Below, one piece after another: positions 56,401 to 64,000 of a DNA stretch of 64,000 bases. The notes under the pieces were generated by a model. It worked only from the letters and a program-made list of their open reading frames with translations. It ran no database searches and had not been told where the DNA came from. Source of the DNA: Ypsolopha sequella (lineage: Eukaryota; Arthropoda; Insecta; Lepidoptera; Ypsolophidae). The DNA lies in NCBI GenBank assembly GCA_934047225.1, contig OW203984.1:5775201-5839200 (forward strand), given 5' to 3'. Position 1 is the stretch's first letter; each line of letters begins with the position of its first letter. A program made the translations under genes and the position numbers.

Positions 56401-59400
56401 TCAATAATTTCGTCAAGGGGGTCGAGTAACCCTTGAAGAAATTTATCTCAAACTCATATAACAAAGTTTTTTCAAACAACCGCAATGACGGTGCTTTTTT
56501 AAATTGCTCTTTGCTGAAGGTTTTATTTTGGCAGTTATAATTATTTCATTATATTTTGTTACAAATACGGAGAATCATTGTATTGGGATTATATTGAGAT
56601 TATATTGTATTGGGATTGTATGTGAATAAATATAATTTTCTATTAAATATCATCTTAGCCACTAGATGTCGCTAAGTGTCTATGAACATTTATAAACCTT
56701 TTTGTTAATTTATGTAATTTTATGTTAGATAAATAGTTTTAGGCATACTGGGTGTTAATATGATGTTGTATGGAAGCCGAAAACTGGCGATAGTACTTGT
56801 CCATACGAACCACTTTTACTATGGAACCAACCTTTGATAGTTGGTTTAACTAAGGGAACCACCCACAAATCACGAAAAAAAGATCAATTGTTTCATAGAA
56901 AAGTTACATAGGTAACCGGGTAACATACCTGCATGAAACTACTGTTTTTTTTCTCAATTGTTTTTCATAGTAAAAGTTACTCGTATGGACAAGTAATATC
57001 ACTACTTTCCGGCATCCGCAACAGCATCTTAACATCCTATACACGGCTAAGATAAGATAATACAAAATACAATTAAAATATCGCCATTATGATAACGTTA
57101 ACGATGTATCGTAATGAATGTGACGATAACGATACCATTACGTTAACGATACCATTACGTTAACGATACCATTACGTTAACGATACCATTACGATAACGA
57201 TACCGTCAACGATATTGTCATAACGAATAATACGATAACGAGACTGCTTATGGTAACGAATTATTTTAGATTATTAAAATATGATTTTAAATTTAACAAT
57301 AAAAAAGAAAGTCAAGTAGGTACTTAGTTATATTCCAATTTTTAATGTTCAAAATTTACTTTTTCTAAACTTTTTTCATCGTACCGATTAATCATTAATA
57401 GCTTTTATAATCGGCGGCTTACGAGTTATCGCTTCAGAATCTTTTTATTCCTAGATTTAATATTTTTATCCTTTTTACGGAAAATCCCTACTTGGGATTG
57501 TTTTATTAAAATAATAGATTATCCATGGCCATTTTTTAACATCAACAAAGGAGGTTAATTCGACGTTATATGTCGGAAATATATGTAATTTAAATGACTC
57601 CCCTTTTTATAGGGCTTAAAGAGATTGAGTAAAAGAAATACACAGTTATTCAAGTCCGCCTCGCTAGCTTTTATCAACCAAGCTAAAACCAAGGAAAAAG
57701 AAATACCAATTGACATAACTGTACATTGGCAGGGCTTCGACATTGCGGAGGGCGGCGGCATTGACCTGATCTCTCACATTATCACGAGGTGCCTGAAGAT
57801 ACCGTGCGCTGTGCTCATGGGTGCCAACATTGCTTCCGAGGTAAGATTATGTTACGTCATGTTGTTCAACTTTAAAAGTGTGGGCACACTTTTCTTTCTG
57901 ACTGTACTTTCGAAATATCGGAAACTATCGTTGCAGCGTTGCTTGCGTGGATCTCGTTTCTCGCGACAGAGTGGGAATTTTCTAAAATTTCAAATTTTTT
58001 CCATAAAAGCAATTTTATTAATTGTAAACGTATTGTTTCACAATGAAAAATGTATCAAGTGAAAGTATTTAGTTGAACGAGTGATCGAAGCGAACGAAGT
58101 TCTTCGAGTTTATTTGAATAATCCGGCTATTTTTCTGTATATATGTATGTACCTTTCTCTGACGATAACTCGAGTATCGAGTTCCCGTCATGAAATTTGG
58201 TAGGCGAGTAAATGAGACTAAAAGAATTTTAAAGTTCGAACATGAGCCAAATCGGTCAAGATCGAATCGCGAGTTCACAGTTCGCGGCGAACTACTAGTT
58301 GGAAAAATAGTTTAAACCAACATTTTCAAATACAAAATAAAAGATTGGAGCAGGGGAAATTTTTCTTAATACCCTCGACTTAACATGCCTACTGAAGCAC
58401 GGAGACCGAGCACATAATATGCCCCCACAGGATATGAAGCCGCGTACTTCCTTTCCTTTTAAAATCACCCGAAATTCAGCTCTGTGAAGCCTTCCATGAG
58501 TTCGGGTCTCGTTAGCAGCTGCGTAAAATATTTTGTATTAGAATTTCTGGTTCCTCTCGTAAACCGCTAGGGGCGCTGTACAATTTCTCATATAAGTATC
58601 GCGACCTAAACTCATGGTAGGTAGATAGTAAGGAGTTATAAAACGATAAAGGTTGAAGCAGTGTTCCGTGGTATTGATCTTAAATATGGAACCTGTCTCA
58701 TGAACTTTGTCTTTATAAGTCTCGGACCGCGTGCATCCGTTTCGGTTCCGGATGCAAGTGACAAACCTATACGAGGAAGTGTAACAGACTGTGTTCTACC
58801 TTTAGTAGAGCCTGCTCACACGTATTGGTTTGTTCTTTTTATCCGGAATCGAAACGGATGCATTTAGTAAATGCACGAGCCTAAATGAACTAGAAACCCT
58901 GACGTTAATTGGAAGTCCTAGTACTTGTAAAAACAAAAACACCCATTTGATTCACCTTAACACTCCGTTACACGCGCATCTAATAGTTACACCATACCAC
59001 GCGTGGGGCACAAGGGTGCCACAATTTATAATTAATAGTAGTTTATGCTACTAGGGCGAAAAGGAATAAATCACGAGGACTCGCTACGCTCGTGTTTTAA
59101 ACGTAACCGAGTAATTTATTGCTTTTACGCCCGTGTATCATACTACGTTTTTCAATGCATAGTGTGAGGAAATGAAAATAAATATAATCTTGTGAACTTT
59201 AAATTATAATTGGATCAAAAGGACTGTATCCAGAGCCGTTAAACAGTGGAAAAAAAAGTATAACATCTATGGTACACAGGAAAGGCTGCAGGTTAGCCAA
59301 CCATTGTAAATAAAAAAAAAAATAATAATAATAATAAAGCCCTAGGGCAAAATAATCGACTTTTTGTTCGGTTTTGATGCATAAAAAGTGGGCCTTTACG

Positions 59401-62400
59401 AGCACATGCATTGAAAATTATTTTAAACTACAACAATTGAAAAGAAAAAAATCAAGGTTATTATAAATAAGTGCTAAGGATTAACATGAATGTCTACAAA
59501 TATTTAACTTCTAATAATTATTAAAATAATTAAAGAAATAAAATAAGTCACGACGAATTTTCTCAAAAAGCAACATTCAATCTAAATGATCGGTCACAGT
59601 ACTGAAAAGCGTGTCCTTGCATTAGTATAATCTTCTTAGAAAACTTTTTTATGCAAAGATGCTGTTGAAACTTGACTAGTGCAAGCAATGATATACAAGC
59701 TGCAGGTACTCAGGAAAAGAGGACTGTCGCTATAAAAGTGTTGAAATAATTACAAAATATTCATTACTGGGGCACGCCTGTGCCCAGTGGCGTGCACAGA
59801 ACTTTTTTCCGGGAAAAACAATCAAAAGGTTAAGATTGACAATAAAAAAAATATGAAAAAATTTAAATAACACTTTGAAAAAAAGAAGTTTGTATGACGC
59901 CAGGGTAAGCACTGCCTACCCTAGAGTGAACATTTTCATACAAACTTTTTTTTTCAAAGTGTTATTTAAATTTTTTCATATTTTTTTTATTGTCGTTCTG
60001 ATTGCTTTTCCGGAAAAAAGTTCTGTGCACGCCACTGTGTGCCCCGCGTGTGTAATGGAGTGTTAATGTTTCTTTCCAGTAAAATATGTTTTCTATTTTT
60101 ACTGCTTGATAAATATTTTTCTAAGACTTGAATTCCAAGGAACAATTGAGAAAAAATAGTTTCACTTGTTTCATTGCTAACTGTAGTCCCATTCCAATGG
60201 AACTAGTGAGACACTACTTCCATCATGGAACTGTCCAATGGAACAAGTGAGAATGATCGGATAAAACGGCCTTATCGTCAATAAATAGAATGGTCATATT
60301 GAACGGCTTCTCAATAAAACCTTACTGGGACGGCGTAATAGGGTACTTGACAGAGTTTCGTTTTACTATTTTTTGTTATATATATCCCATAAACTATCAA
60401 AGAACATTAAACTATCAAGATTACGCAAAGAGAATATCCCTTTTTATATGACCTGAAGGAGATAGTTACTTGAAAAATGCATGAAGAATTCAAAGCTTAT
60501 CTTTTTGTTTTTATGTATTTTTTTCACTAGCGTTTTCATTTTTTCAAGGTCCTTGAAATATATATAAGTATATGAAATAGTCAAGTATTGTATTGAACGA
60601 AGAGAACAATGATATCTGTGAGTATTTACAAAGTGTTTATGTACAACAGTTAGTTTAGAGATAGTACTGAAAACCGACATAATATGCTTTTGAGGGCTGC
60701 CACGCGGCCAAACTTCACCATAGTTGCGCAACGTGATCCCAGTCTGAAATTTTCTGAACATAGGTCTTCAAGACCTGATGTCAAGTCAGTCGACCTGGTG
60801 TTTTTTTATATGATAGATAATGATATTTCAAGTAACAAATAGAGAGATGTGATAACTTTTTAACAGTGAAAATGTTATGAGCTTACGAGTCTTGGCAACT
60901 TATTTTACATGAAATGTTTTTGGTGGGATCACTTTTACAGAAATACACCAATCAGTATTTGTCACTTTAATATCTATCAAAAAAAAAATCATCAGGTCGA
61001 TATTGTGACTTGAGGCCCCATTATGTTCATAAAATTTCAATCTGGGACCACTTTGCTACGTAGTAAAAAAAAAACATTTCAATTGTAAAATGTGTAAAAA
61101 TTAGATTGTAAGAGTCCGATCTCTGTGATCTATCTGGACTCTAAATAAACAGGTTATAAACCCGATTCTGAAGGCTTTAATTTTAAATTTTAAAACTTAA
61201 AATTTTCCAAAGTAATTTAAATTCTGTCCTTAAACCTAAGGACTATTTTGCGATGAAGAAAATTTAGTTTTGACAGCACTGAAACTAGGTTTCAAGCCTT
61301 TATTCGCTTTATTGTAGCCTAAAGGCTTTAATTTTAGTTTTATTGCTGTCAAAACCTAAAATTTTCCAAAGTAATTTAACTTCTGTTCCTTAAACCTAAG
61401 GACTATTTTGCGATGAAGAAAATTTAGTTTTGACAGCACTAAAACTAAAATTAAAGCCTTCAGAATCTGCTTTATTGTAGCCGATTCTGAAGGCTTTAAT
61501 TTTAGTTTTAGTGCTGTCAAAACAAAATTTTCATCATTGCAAAATAGTTCATAAGTGTTAAGAACAGAAGTTAAATTACTTTGGAAAAATTTAAGTCTTG
61601 ACTGCACTACAACTAAAATTAAAGCCTTCAGAATCGGCTTTATTGGTATCGATTCGGCATAACACGTCTTAACTTATTTTGACAGGACTAACCTTATTTT
61701 AAGCGTCCTGTCTTTTTCTTTCTTTATCGAAAAGACAAGGACAGAACGCTTAAATTTATTTAGTCCTGTCAAATAAGTTAAAATGTGCTTCACCGAATCG
61801 GTACCATTGTCTTGTTAAATAAACAGGTTATGTCTTGCGTGACTAATTGAGATACAGTGATGTTGATTCGGGTCATCGACAACTCGGCCCGAGTCAACCC
61901 GGCCCGAATATACCAGATACTAGTGGCAGATAATATAAAGTATTACTACGTAAAGAAGCAACATTTACCTTCCCACGCGAGTTTATCGTACCCCGCGGTC
62001 TCCCGCAAGTTAGTGGCAAATCTGATGGCAAGCAGAGCTCGAGTACTGGGGATCTAAAAAGGCCAACTTGGGTGAATCATAAAATGATTTGAAAGTAGGA
62101 TAGAGTCAGAGTTTTTTCACGCGTGCAAAAGAGACTGCATTCGAACAGAATCATGATGTGATTCATGCAAAACGGCCTTTTTAGAGGACCTGCTCGTTCG
62201 CAGTAGTCAAGTAACGCAAAATTAGCGATCCGTGATACTGATCACTTACCAAGCCTCCATTATGAATTTGGCTGCATAAATTAATGTCAACTTGATGTGT
62301 ATATCCCATGACCAGGTGGCAGAAGAGAAGTTCTGCGAGACGACGATCGGTTGCCGCGACGTGATGCTGGCGCCGATGATGCGGGACATTATCCAGACCG

Positions 62401-63125
62401 AGTACTTCAGGGTCGTGGTCGTTGACGATGAAGACGCCGTCGAGATCTGTGGCGCTTTGAAGGTACGTCCTACATCTAACAGGTTCTTAACCTCCGAGGC
62501 AAACAGAAGGTTATAAGTTTGACGTGTGTCTGTGGCATCATAGCTCCCAAAAACAGATAAGTAGACAGACAGAGACAGACGAATTTTTTTATGAGCAATC
62601 ACAAATCACAATCAGTATAATGTCTAAAATTCTCAAGTGACGTCATATAGGACAATTATTTAGAAAATCAAAAAAGTAATGGTTATTTTATATACCAAAA
62701 TAATGAAAACCACGCCCTAAAATGACGTATAATCTCTGAAAAAATTAAAAATAAATCTATGGGAATTGTGCATTAAACTTCAAAATCATATTTTAAAAAC
62801 CTCCCTAATACTGAACTATTGGCGTCAATTGTCAAATACTTAAAGGATTTTCAATTTTTAACTTCTAAACAAGAAAAACAAAGTCAAGTTTTGCACTTTG
62901 CCCTGAGCGACTTTTGACCTTAATCCAATTTCCCCCAACAGAACATAGTAGCGGTCGGCGCAGGTTTCGTGGACGGTCTCGGTTTCGGTGACAACACTAA
63001 AGCCGCCGTCATCCGGCTCGGTCTGATGGAGATGATCAAGTTCGTGGACGTCTTCTACCCTGGCAGCAAGTTGAGCACATTCTTCGAATCTTGTGGGGTC
63101 GCAGATCTTATTACCACGTGTTATG
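41407..63125 (+). CDS. Gpdh1: NAD-dependent glycerol-3-phosphate dehydrogenase, 5' six coding exons
   Basis: Coding exons 41407-41456, 42528-42705, 52199-52339, 57733-57840, 62316-62462 and 62942-63125 join in frame (269 codons plus one base). The next exon is outside the window; the full protein should be about 350 aa, so some 80 residues are missing. The enzyme interconverts dihydroxyacetone phosphate and glycerol 3-phosphate in the cytosol, feeding lipid synthesis and the flight-muscle glycerophosphate shuttle. Visible: Rossmann NAD loop GSGNWG (13-18), FVVPHQF, SLIKG (Lys123), [20 protein letters not shown], catalytic-domain CGALK (Lys208), [17 protein letters not shown] and [14 protein letters not shown]. 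All introns are GT-AG; introns 2 and 3 are large and full of transposons. Exon 4 has a second possible acceptor 120 bases upstream (see findings). Identity is certain; the exon 4 start is nearly so. Confidence 0.95.
41457..42527 (+). other. Gpdh1 intron 1
   Basis: GT-AG intron of 1.07 kb with a MITE at 42070-42389 ending 138 bases before the acceptor. The rest is unclassified. Confidence 0.8.
42070..42389. mobile_element. Inverted-repeat MITE in Gpdh1 intron 1
   Basis: Arms of about 38 bases: GTACCCTTCGACCAAAATAA then AATAAATGGACGGGCC at left; GGCCCGTCCATTCATTTTAT then TTTGGTCGAAGCCTGTAC at right. Confidence 0.75.
42727..42888. mobile_element. MITE M1, copy 4
   Basis: AGCCGATTCTGAAGGC... 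arms in perfect inverted orientation, starting 21 bases after the exon 2 donor. Confidence 0.85.
44170..44915. mobile_element. TIR element with GGSAATGCAATCT ends
   Basis: The left end GGGAATGCAATCTCGGTATA and the right end, reversed, GGCAATGCAATCTTGCACCT; both subterminal regions repeat GAGATCTCGC / CTTGCGAGATC-like motifs. The GG start suggests PIF/Harbinger, but a clean target duplication is not seen. Confidence 0.5.
46378..46762 (-). repeat. Repeat R1, copy 2
   Basis: Inverse copy of 207-563 and 59028-59416. Confidence 0.7.
46985..47258. mobile_element. Palindromic MITE, about 270 bp
   Basis: Arms of over 110 bases: ATACAAGGTGACTTTTTGAT, TCATCGTCCAAATTCATACT and TTTCATTTTACGAATTTCAC blocks in both orientations. 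A fragment of an arm is at 62230-62275. Confidence 0.85.
48040..48125 (+). mobile_element. LINE tail fragment of the 4200 family
   Basis: GGAAGAGGCAAAACAAGTAT, GTCAGGATCGTAGC and CTCTGGGAGACAG match the C-terminal and tail segment at 4375-4460. Confidence 0.55.
48155..48372 (+). repeat. Repeat R3, copy 2
   Basis: Begins near GAGCAAAGCGAGTGAAGTTC and ends ATCGCGAGTTCACATTTCGG. The unit is longer than at 2505. Confidence 0.7.
49208..50997. mobile_element. Foldback element, 1.79 kb with about 500-570-bp arms
   Basis: Arms 49208-49778 and 50510-50997 are inverted copies. Paired landmarks include TTGGGATAAATCGCCAAG, TTAATTTGTTATCCCTATGT then TTGTCTGTCTGTCCGTTTGTC, GATAGCTTTGTTTATTT and ACAAGGTTTTCCTTAAG. 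The left arm has extra TTTACGTTTTT repeats. The 730-bp spacer contains a second hairpin (50207-50463). No transposase is visible. Confidence 0.8.
50207..50463. repeat. Inner hairpin of the foldback element
   Basis: ACAACTTTTAGTTAAGA, TTAACATATTTTTAAT and AATAATTGG at left pair with CCAATTATTTT, TTAAAATATGTTTATG and CTTAGCTAAAAGTTGT at right. Confidence 0.65.
52482..52676 (-). repeat. LTR A (3' LTR of the composite)
   Basis: 195 bp; on the minus strand it starts TGTGGAGTCATGAAATTGC and ends CCTGCCAA. It appears identical to LTR C throughout. Confidence 0.85.
54149..54415 (-). CDS. Small membrane protein frame of the retroelement
   Basis: 88 codons from ATG at 54415 ([10 protein letters not shown]). 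The Gly2 context with Ser/Gln resembles an N-myristoylation start. A hydrophobic segment (residues about 32-53, [20 protein letters not shown]) is followed by a basic stretch [10 protein letters not shown]. Small myristoyl-plus-membrane frames occur in some insect LTR elements; the function is unknown. An upstream in-frame ATG at 54505 would add 30 residues, but the MGKPQS start looks better. Confidence 0.5.
   Translation of the reverse strand: MGKPQSGSEQVVIAQSGANESSNSKLEEKMEIYGIVIVITIIILCFLSVYVLYTKCSNHMRKWLRKELRASTLESAPQAFQNTMQQHV
54935..55291 (-). CDS. Gag-like or accessory frame of the retroelement, truncated
   Basis: About 118 codons, highly charged ([20 protein letters not shown]), rich in Glu, Lys, Ser and Pro. 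It is open upstream towards the primer site, as expected for the first frame after the LTR. No zinc knuckle or capsid motif is recognised. It ends at a stop at 54935. Confidence 0.4.
   Translation of the reverse strand: MARRELQRLTLWSASIQEVEAEKLKKKRRQDDNPEDTARRRDIIEGQQQEVSISPEKKRNPEVSSSPDNKHSLEDSIPKKKSEREGADVLQVMTSTPLPREVREFKNVATKEENRGIF
55407..55602 (-). repeat. LTR B (internal, diverged)
   Basis: 196 bp. It differs from A and C at roughly ten positions, mostly between 55430 and 55515 (for example GTTAACTGTTAGTAGTCC against GTTAGCGGTTAATAGTCC). Confidence 0.85.
55651..55690 (+). other. 3' half of tRNA-Trp, with CCA, as an extended primer-binding site
   Basis: The plus strand reads ATCAGAAGGTTGCGTGTTCA then AATCACGTCGGGGTCACCA, which I recognise as tRNA-Trp from just after the anticodon to the non-genomic CCA end. 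On the element strand this is the primer-binding site next to LTR C. The usual length of such a site is about 18 bases; here about 39 match. Confidence 0.75.
55693..55887 (-). repeat. LTR C (5' LTR of the composite)
   Basis: 195 bp, same ends as LTR A, bordered on its outer side by the target duplication CCTGT. Confidence 0.85.
55903..56416 (+). repeat. Minisatellite, about ten units of 51 bp
   Basis: The unit contains ATTGTTATCTAAAAACAATA then ATTTTACAGATTAATCAA and TAATTTCGTCATCT. Units differ by small indels. Each contains a self-complementary ATTGTT...AACAAT hairpin. It begins just outside the retroelement target duplication. Confidence 0.9.
56762..57020. mobile_element. Inverted-repeat MITE
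   Basis: TGGAAGCCGAAAACTGG, GTACTTGTCCATACGA and CTTTTACTATGG at left match the reverse complement of the right end (TGGACAAGTAATATCACTAC, TTTCCGGCATCC). Confidence 0.65.
57085..57245 (+). repeat. Tandem repeat of about 18 bp (ATTACGTTAACGATACC)
   Basis: Three clean units of CATTACGTTAACGATAC at about 57134-57190 are embedded in a longer stretch of degenerate ACGATA/TAACG repeats. GTTAAC makes each unit self-complementary at its core. Confidence 0.8.
58072..58305 (+). repeat. Repeat R3, copy 3
   Basis: GAACGAAGTTCTTCGAGTTT, GACGATAACTCGAGTATCG and AAATCGGTCAAGATCGAATC landmarks; the best preserved of the three copies. Confidence 0.7.
58731..58863. repeat. Inverted repeat, 133 bp
   Basis: TGCATCCGTTTCGGTTCCGG at left and CCGGAATCGAAACGGATGCA at right; the interior is unclassified. 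Confidence 0.6.
59028..59416 (+). repeat. Repeat R1, copy 3
   Basis: Longest copy of the family; includes TTATGCTACTAGGGCGAAAA at its left end and a run of AAT repeats. Confidence 0.7.
59781..60047. mobile_element. Palindromic MITE with about 110-bp arms
   Basis: CAGTGGCGTGCACAGAAC at left and GTTCTGTGCACGCCACTG at right; the pairing continues through TTTTTCATATTTTTT and CAAAGTGTTATTTAAA into the poly-A/T core, leaving a loop of about 60 bp. Confidence 0.85.
61160..61640. mobile_element. Three MITE M1 units in tandem
   Basis: Units 61160-61310, 61317-61472 and 61479-61640 each have the M1 inverted arms and lie almost end to end (AATCTGCTTTATTGTAGCCGATTC junction pattern). Single M1 copies elsewhere in the window lie apart. 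Confidence 0.85.
61645..61805. mobile_element. MITE M4, copy 2, uninterrupted
   Basis: GGTATCGATTCGGCATAACA to TTCACCGAATCGGTACC, with internal AGGACTAACC, GCGTCCTGTC and GACAGAACGC arms. It is the empty-site relative of 29818-30349. Confidence 0.8.
62048..62185 (+). repeat. Third copy of the 39203 repeat unit
   Basis: GGGGATCTAAAAAGGCCAAC, AAAATGATTTGAAAGTAGGA and ATGATGTGATTCATGCAAAA match the second unit of the tandem at 39333-39465. Confidence 0.7.
62545..62770 (-). repeat. Repeat R2, copy 4 (partial, Gpdh1 intron 5)
   Basis: Inverse partial copy: AGACAGACAGAGACAGAC, TGAGCAATCACAAATCACAA and TTCTCAAGTGACGTCATA. It lies in the 479-bp intron between exons 5 and 6. Confidence 0.65.
62800..62930 (-). 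mobile_element. MITE M2, half copy (Gpdh1 intron 5)
   Basis: One arm only: CTAATACTGAACTATTGGCG to TTTTGCACTTTGCCCTGAGC, matching the right arm of 22678-23069. It ends 11 bases before the exon 6 acceptor. Confidence 0.7.
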
Positions 63126-64000
63126 GTGAGTGGTGCAAGCAGAACTTTAAAATAACGTTTTAAATAACTTTATTATTACGTTATTAGATACTTAGGCATG
63201 AAATTAACGTTATTTTTTGCTGTCAATACCGATAGTAACTCGTTTTGTTTGATATATTATAAAGATAAATCTGGCGTGCAGGAAATGAGTAGGATCCCGA
63301 GAAAATACGGAGTATTTTCGATAATTACTTTAAAGGTAGTAAAGTTAATTAGCGAGCAGATATCATGTATGTTGACGGAACCCGTATATATTTTTTCATC
63401 TAGCTCTCATATAGTAAAATTATGATTAAGAACCCAAACAACATTATGAAAATATTGTTCAAAGTCAAGCTGTTTTAGACTAAAATAAGTTAAATTGCTT
63501 ATTTCTTTGAAACCACTAATGTATTTGTATGGTTCTCGCACTGAAATACAAGGAAAATATTGCTTAGAAAAATCATCTATGGAAAAGTATTATTTTGCGC
63601 TATCCGGACACCCAGCGACGTCGTAATGCAGTGCGCGCTGATATGAACGTTATTTTAATATAGTTTCTGTCGATATTTGTACCGACCTAGATCGTTGGCG
63701 ACTACCTGCCCCTTAAGCGAATAGCAGTTCAACAATTGCAAACTTACGTTTTTTTTTTTTTTAATCCAGTTTCCCCGATTTTAATTTTTCAGGGACCTTG
63801 TTTTTTTTTTATTTATTTATTATTATATTTATTTGCAAACGTACGTTTGAAGCTGTCAAATGAATACGATTTACTCATTCTGGAAAATGACGAATAATTA
63901 TTTCAGTTATCAAGATTTTATTAATTGGAAAATAGGTATTTACCTCCATTGCATGAGTTTCGATAACGTAGTGAATGAAACCGTCCGTAAATATGTATCA
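63126..64000 (+). other. Gpdh1 intron 6, start
   Basis: Begins with a GTGAGT donor and runs off the window. It is AT-rich, with poly-T runs at 63750 and 63800 and no recognised element. Confidence 0.7.

Larger units (their letters stand above)
52340..57732 (+). other. Gpdh1 intron 3 (5.4 kb)
   Basis: Contains the three-LTR composite (52482-55887), a 51-bp minisatellite (55903-56416), an inverted-repeat element (56762-57020) and an 18-bp tandem array (57085-57245). The last 120 bases are open in the frame of exon 4. Confidence 0.75.
57841..62315 (+). other. Gpdh1 intron 4 (4.5 kb)
   Basis: Contains R3 (58072-58305), a small inverted repeat (58731-58863), R1 (59028-59416), a palindrome (59781-60047), a triple M1 array (61160-61640), M4 (61645-61805) and a repeat (62048-62185). 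Stretches 59417-59780 and 60048-61159 hold nothing recognised. Confidence 0.75.

Noticed and set aside
55903..56416. CRISPR-like regular repeat array
   Set aside because: The units are contiguous with no unique spacers, in a eukaryotic intron; it is a minisatellite.

Overview
This is an insect nuclear genome window, most likely Lepidoptera. The evidence is AT-rich introns and intergenic DNA packed with short palindromic MITEs, LINE and Helitron remnants, and interspersed repeats whose tails are familiar from moths and butterflies, for example the LINE tail with a GGGAGACAGGCGTGAG core. The genes are spliced with GT-AG introns and the proteins resemble insect orthologues. No bacterial operon, CRISPR array or intact virus was seen.

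Four host genes are supported. (1) 8759-9570, minus: the N-terminal coding exon of a protein whose methyl-CpG-binding (MBD) domain is cut by the first coding intron; the motif fits MBD5/6 (fly sba). The rest of the gene lies to the left and was not found. (2) 16891-29298, plus: a complete eight-exon type I Hsp40 (DNAJA1/Droj2-like, 404 aa, farnesylation motif CATS), preceded by a canonical heat-shock promoter (perfect three-pentamer HSE, TATA, initiator) and a non-coding first exon. (3) 33668-35111, minus: a complete two-exon UTP18 homologue (439 aa, WD40, U3 snoRNP/SSU processome). (4) 41407 onward, plus: NAD-dependent glycerol-3-phosphate dehydrogenase (Gpdh1), six coding exons seen; the C-terminal part runs off the right edge.

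Layout: 1-8.7 kb is repeats only, possibly the first intron of the MBD gene; 9.6-16.3 kb is intergenic, with a MITE and a Helitron split by a LINE; 16.3-29.3 kb is the Hsp40 gene with large repeat-filled introns; 29.3-33.6 kb is a convergent intergenic region; 35.1-41.4 kb is a divergent region full of MITEs; 41.4-63.1 kb is Gpdh, whose introns hold a 1.8-kb foldback element, a three-LTR composite retroelement and a minisatellite. Apart from the general role of Hsp40 in proteostasis, no functional linkage between the four genes is visible; they look like ordinary housekeeping neighbours.

The most unusual signals are these. A solo LTR (20230-20680) inside an Hsp40 intron carries its own array of heat-shock elements, a TATA box, an initiator and a poly(A) signal. 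A three-LTR retroelement (52482-55887) has identical outer LTRs, a diverged inner LTR and a perfect 5-bp target duplication; one of its two primer-binding sites extends about 39 nt into tRNA-Trp. Gpdh exon 4 is preceded by a 120-nt in-frame, stop-free segment with its own good-looking acceptor.
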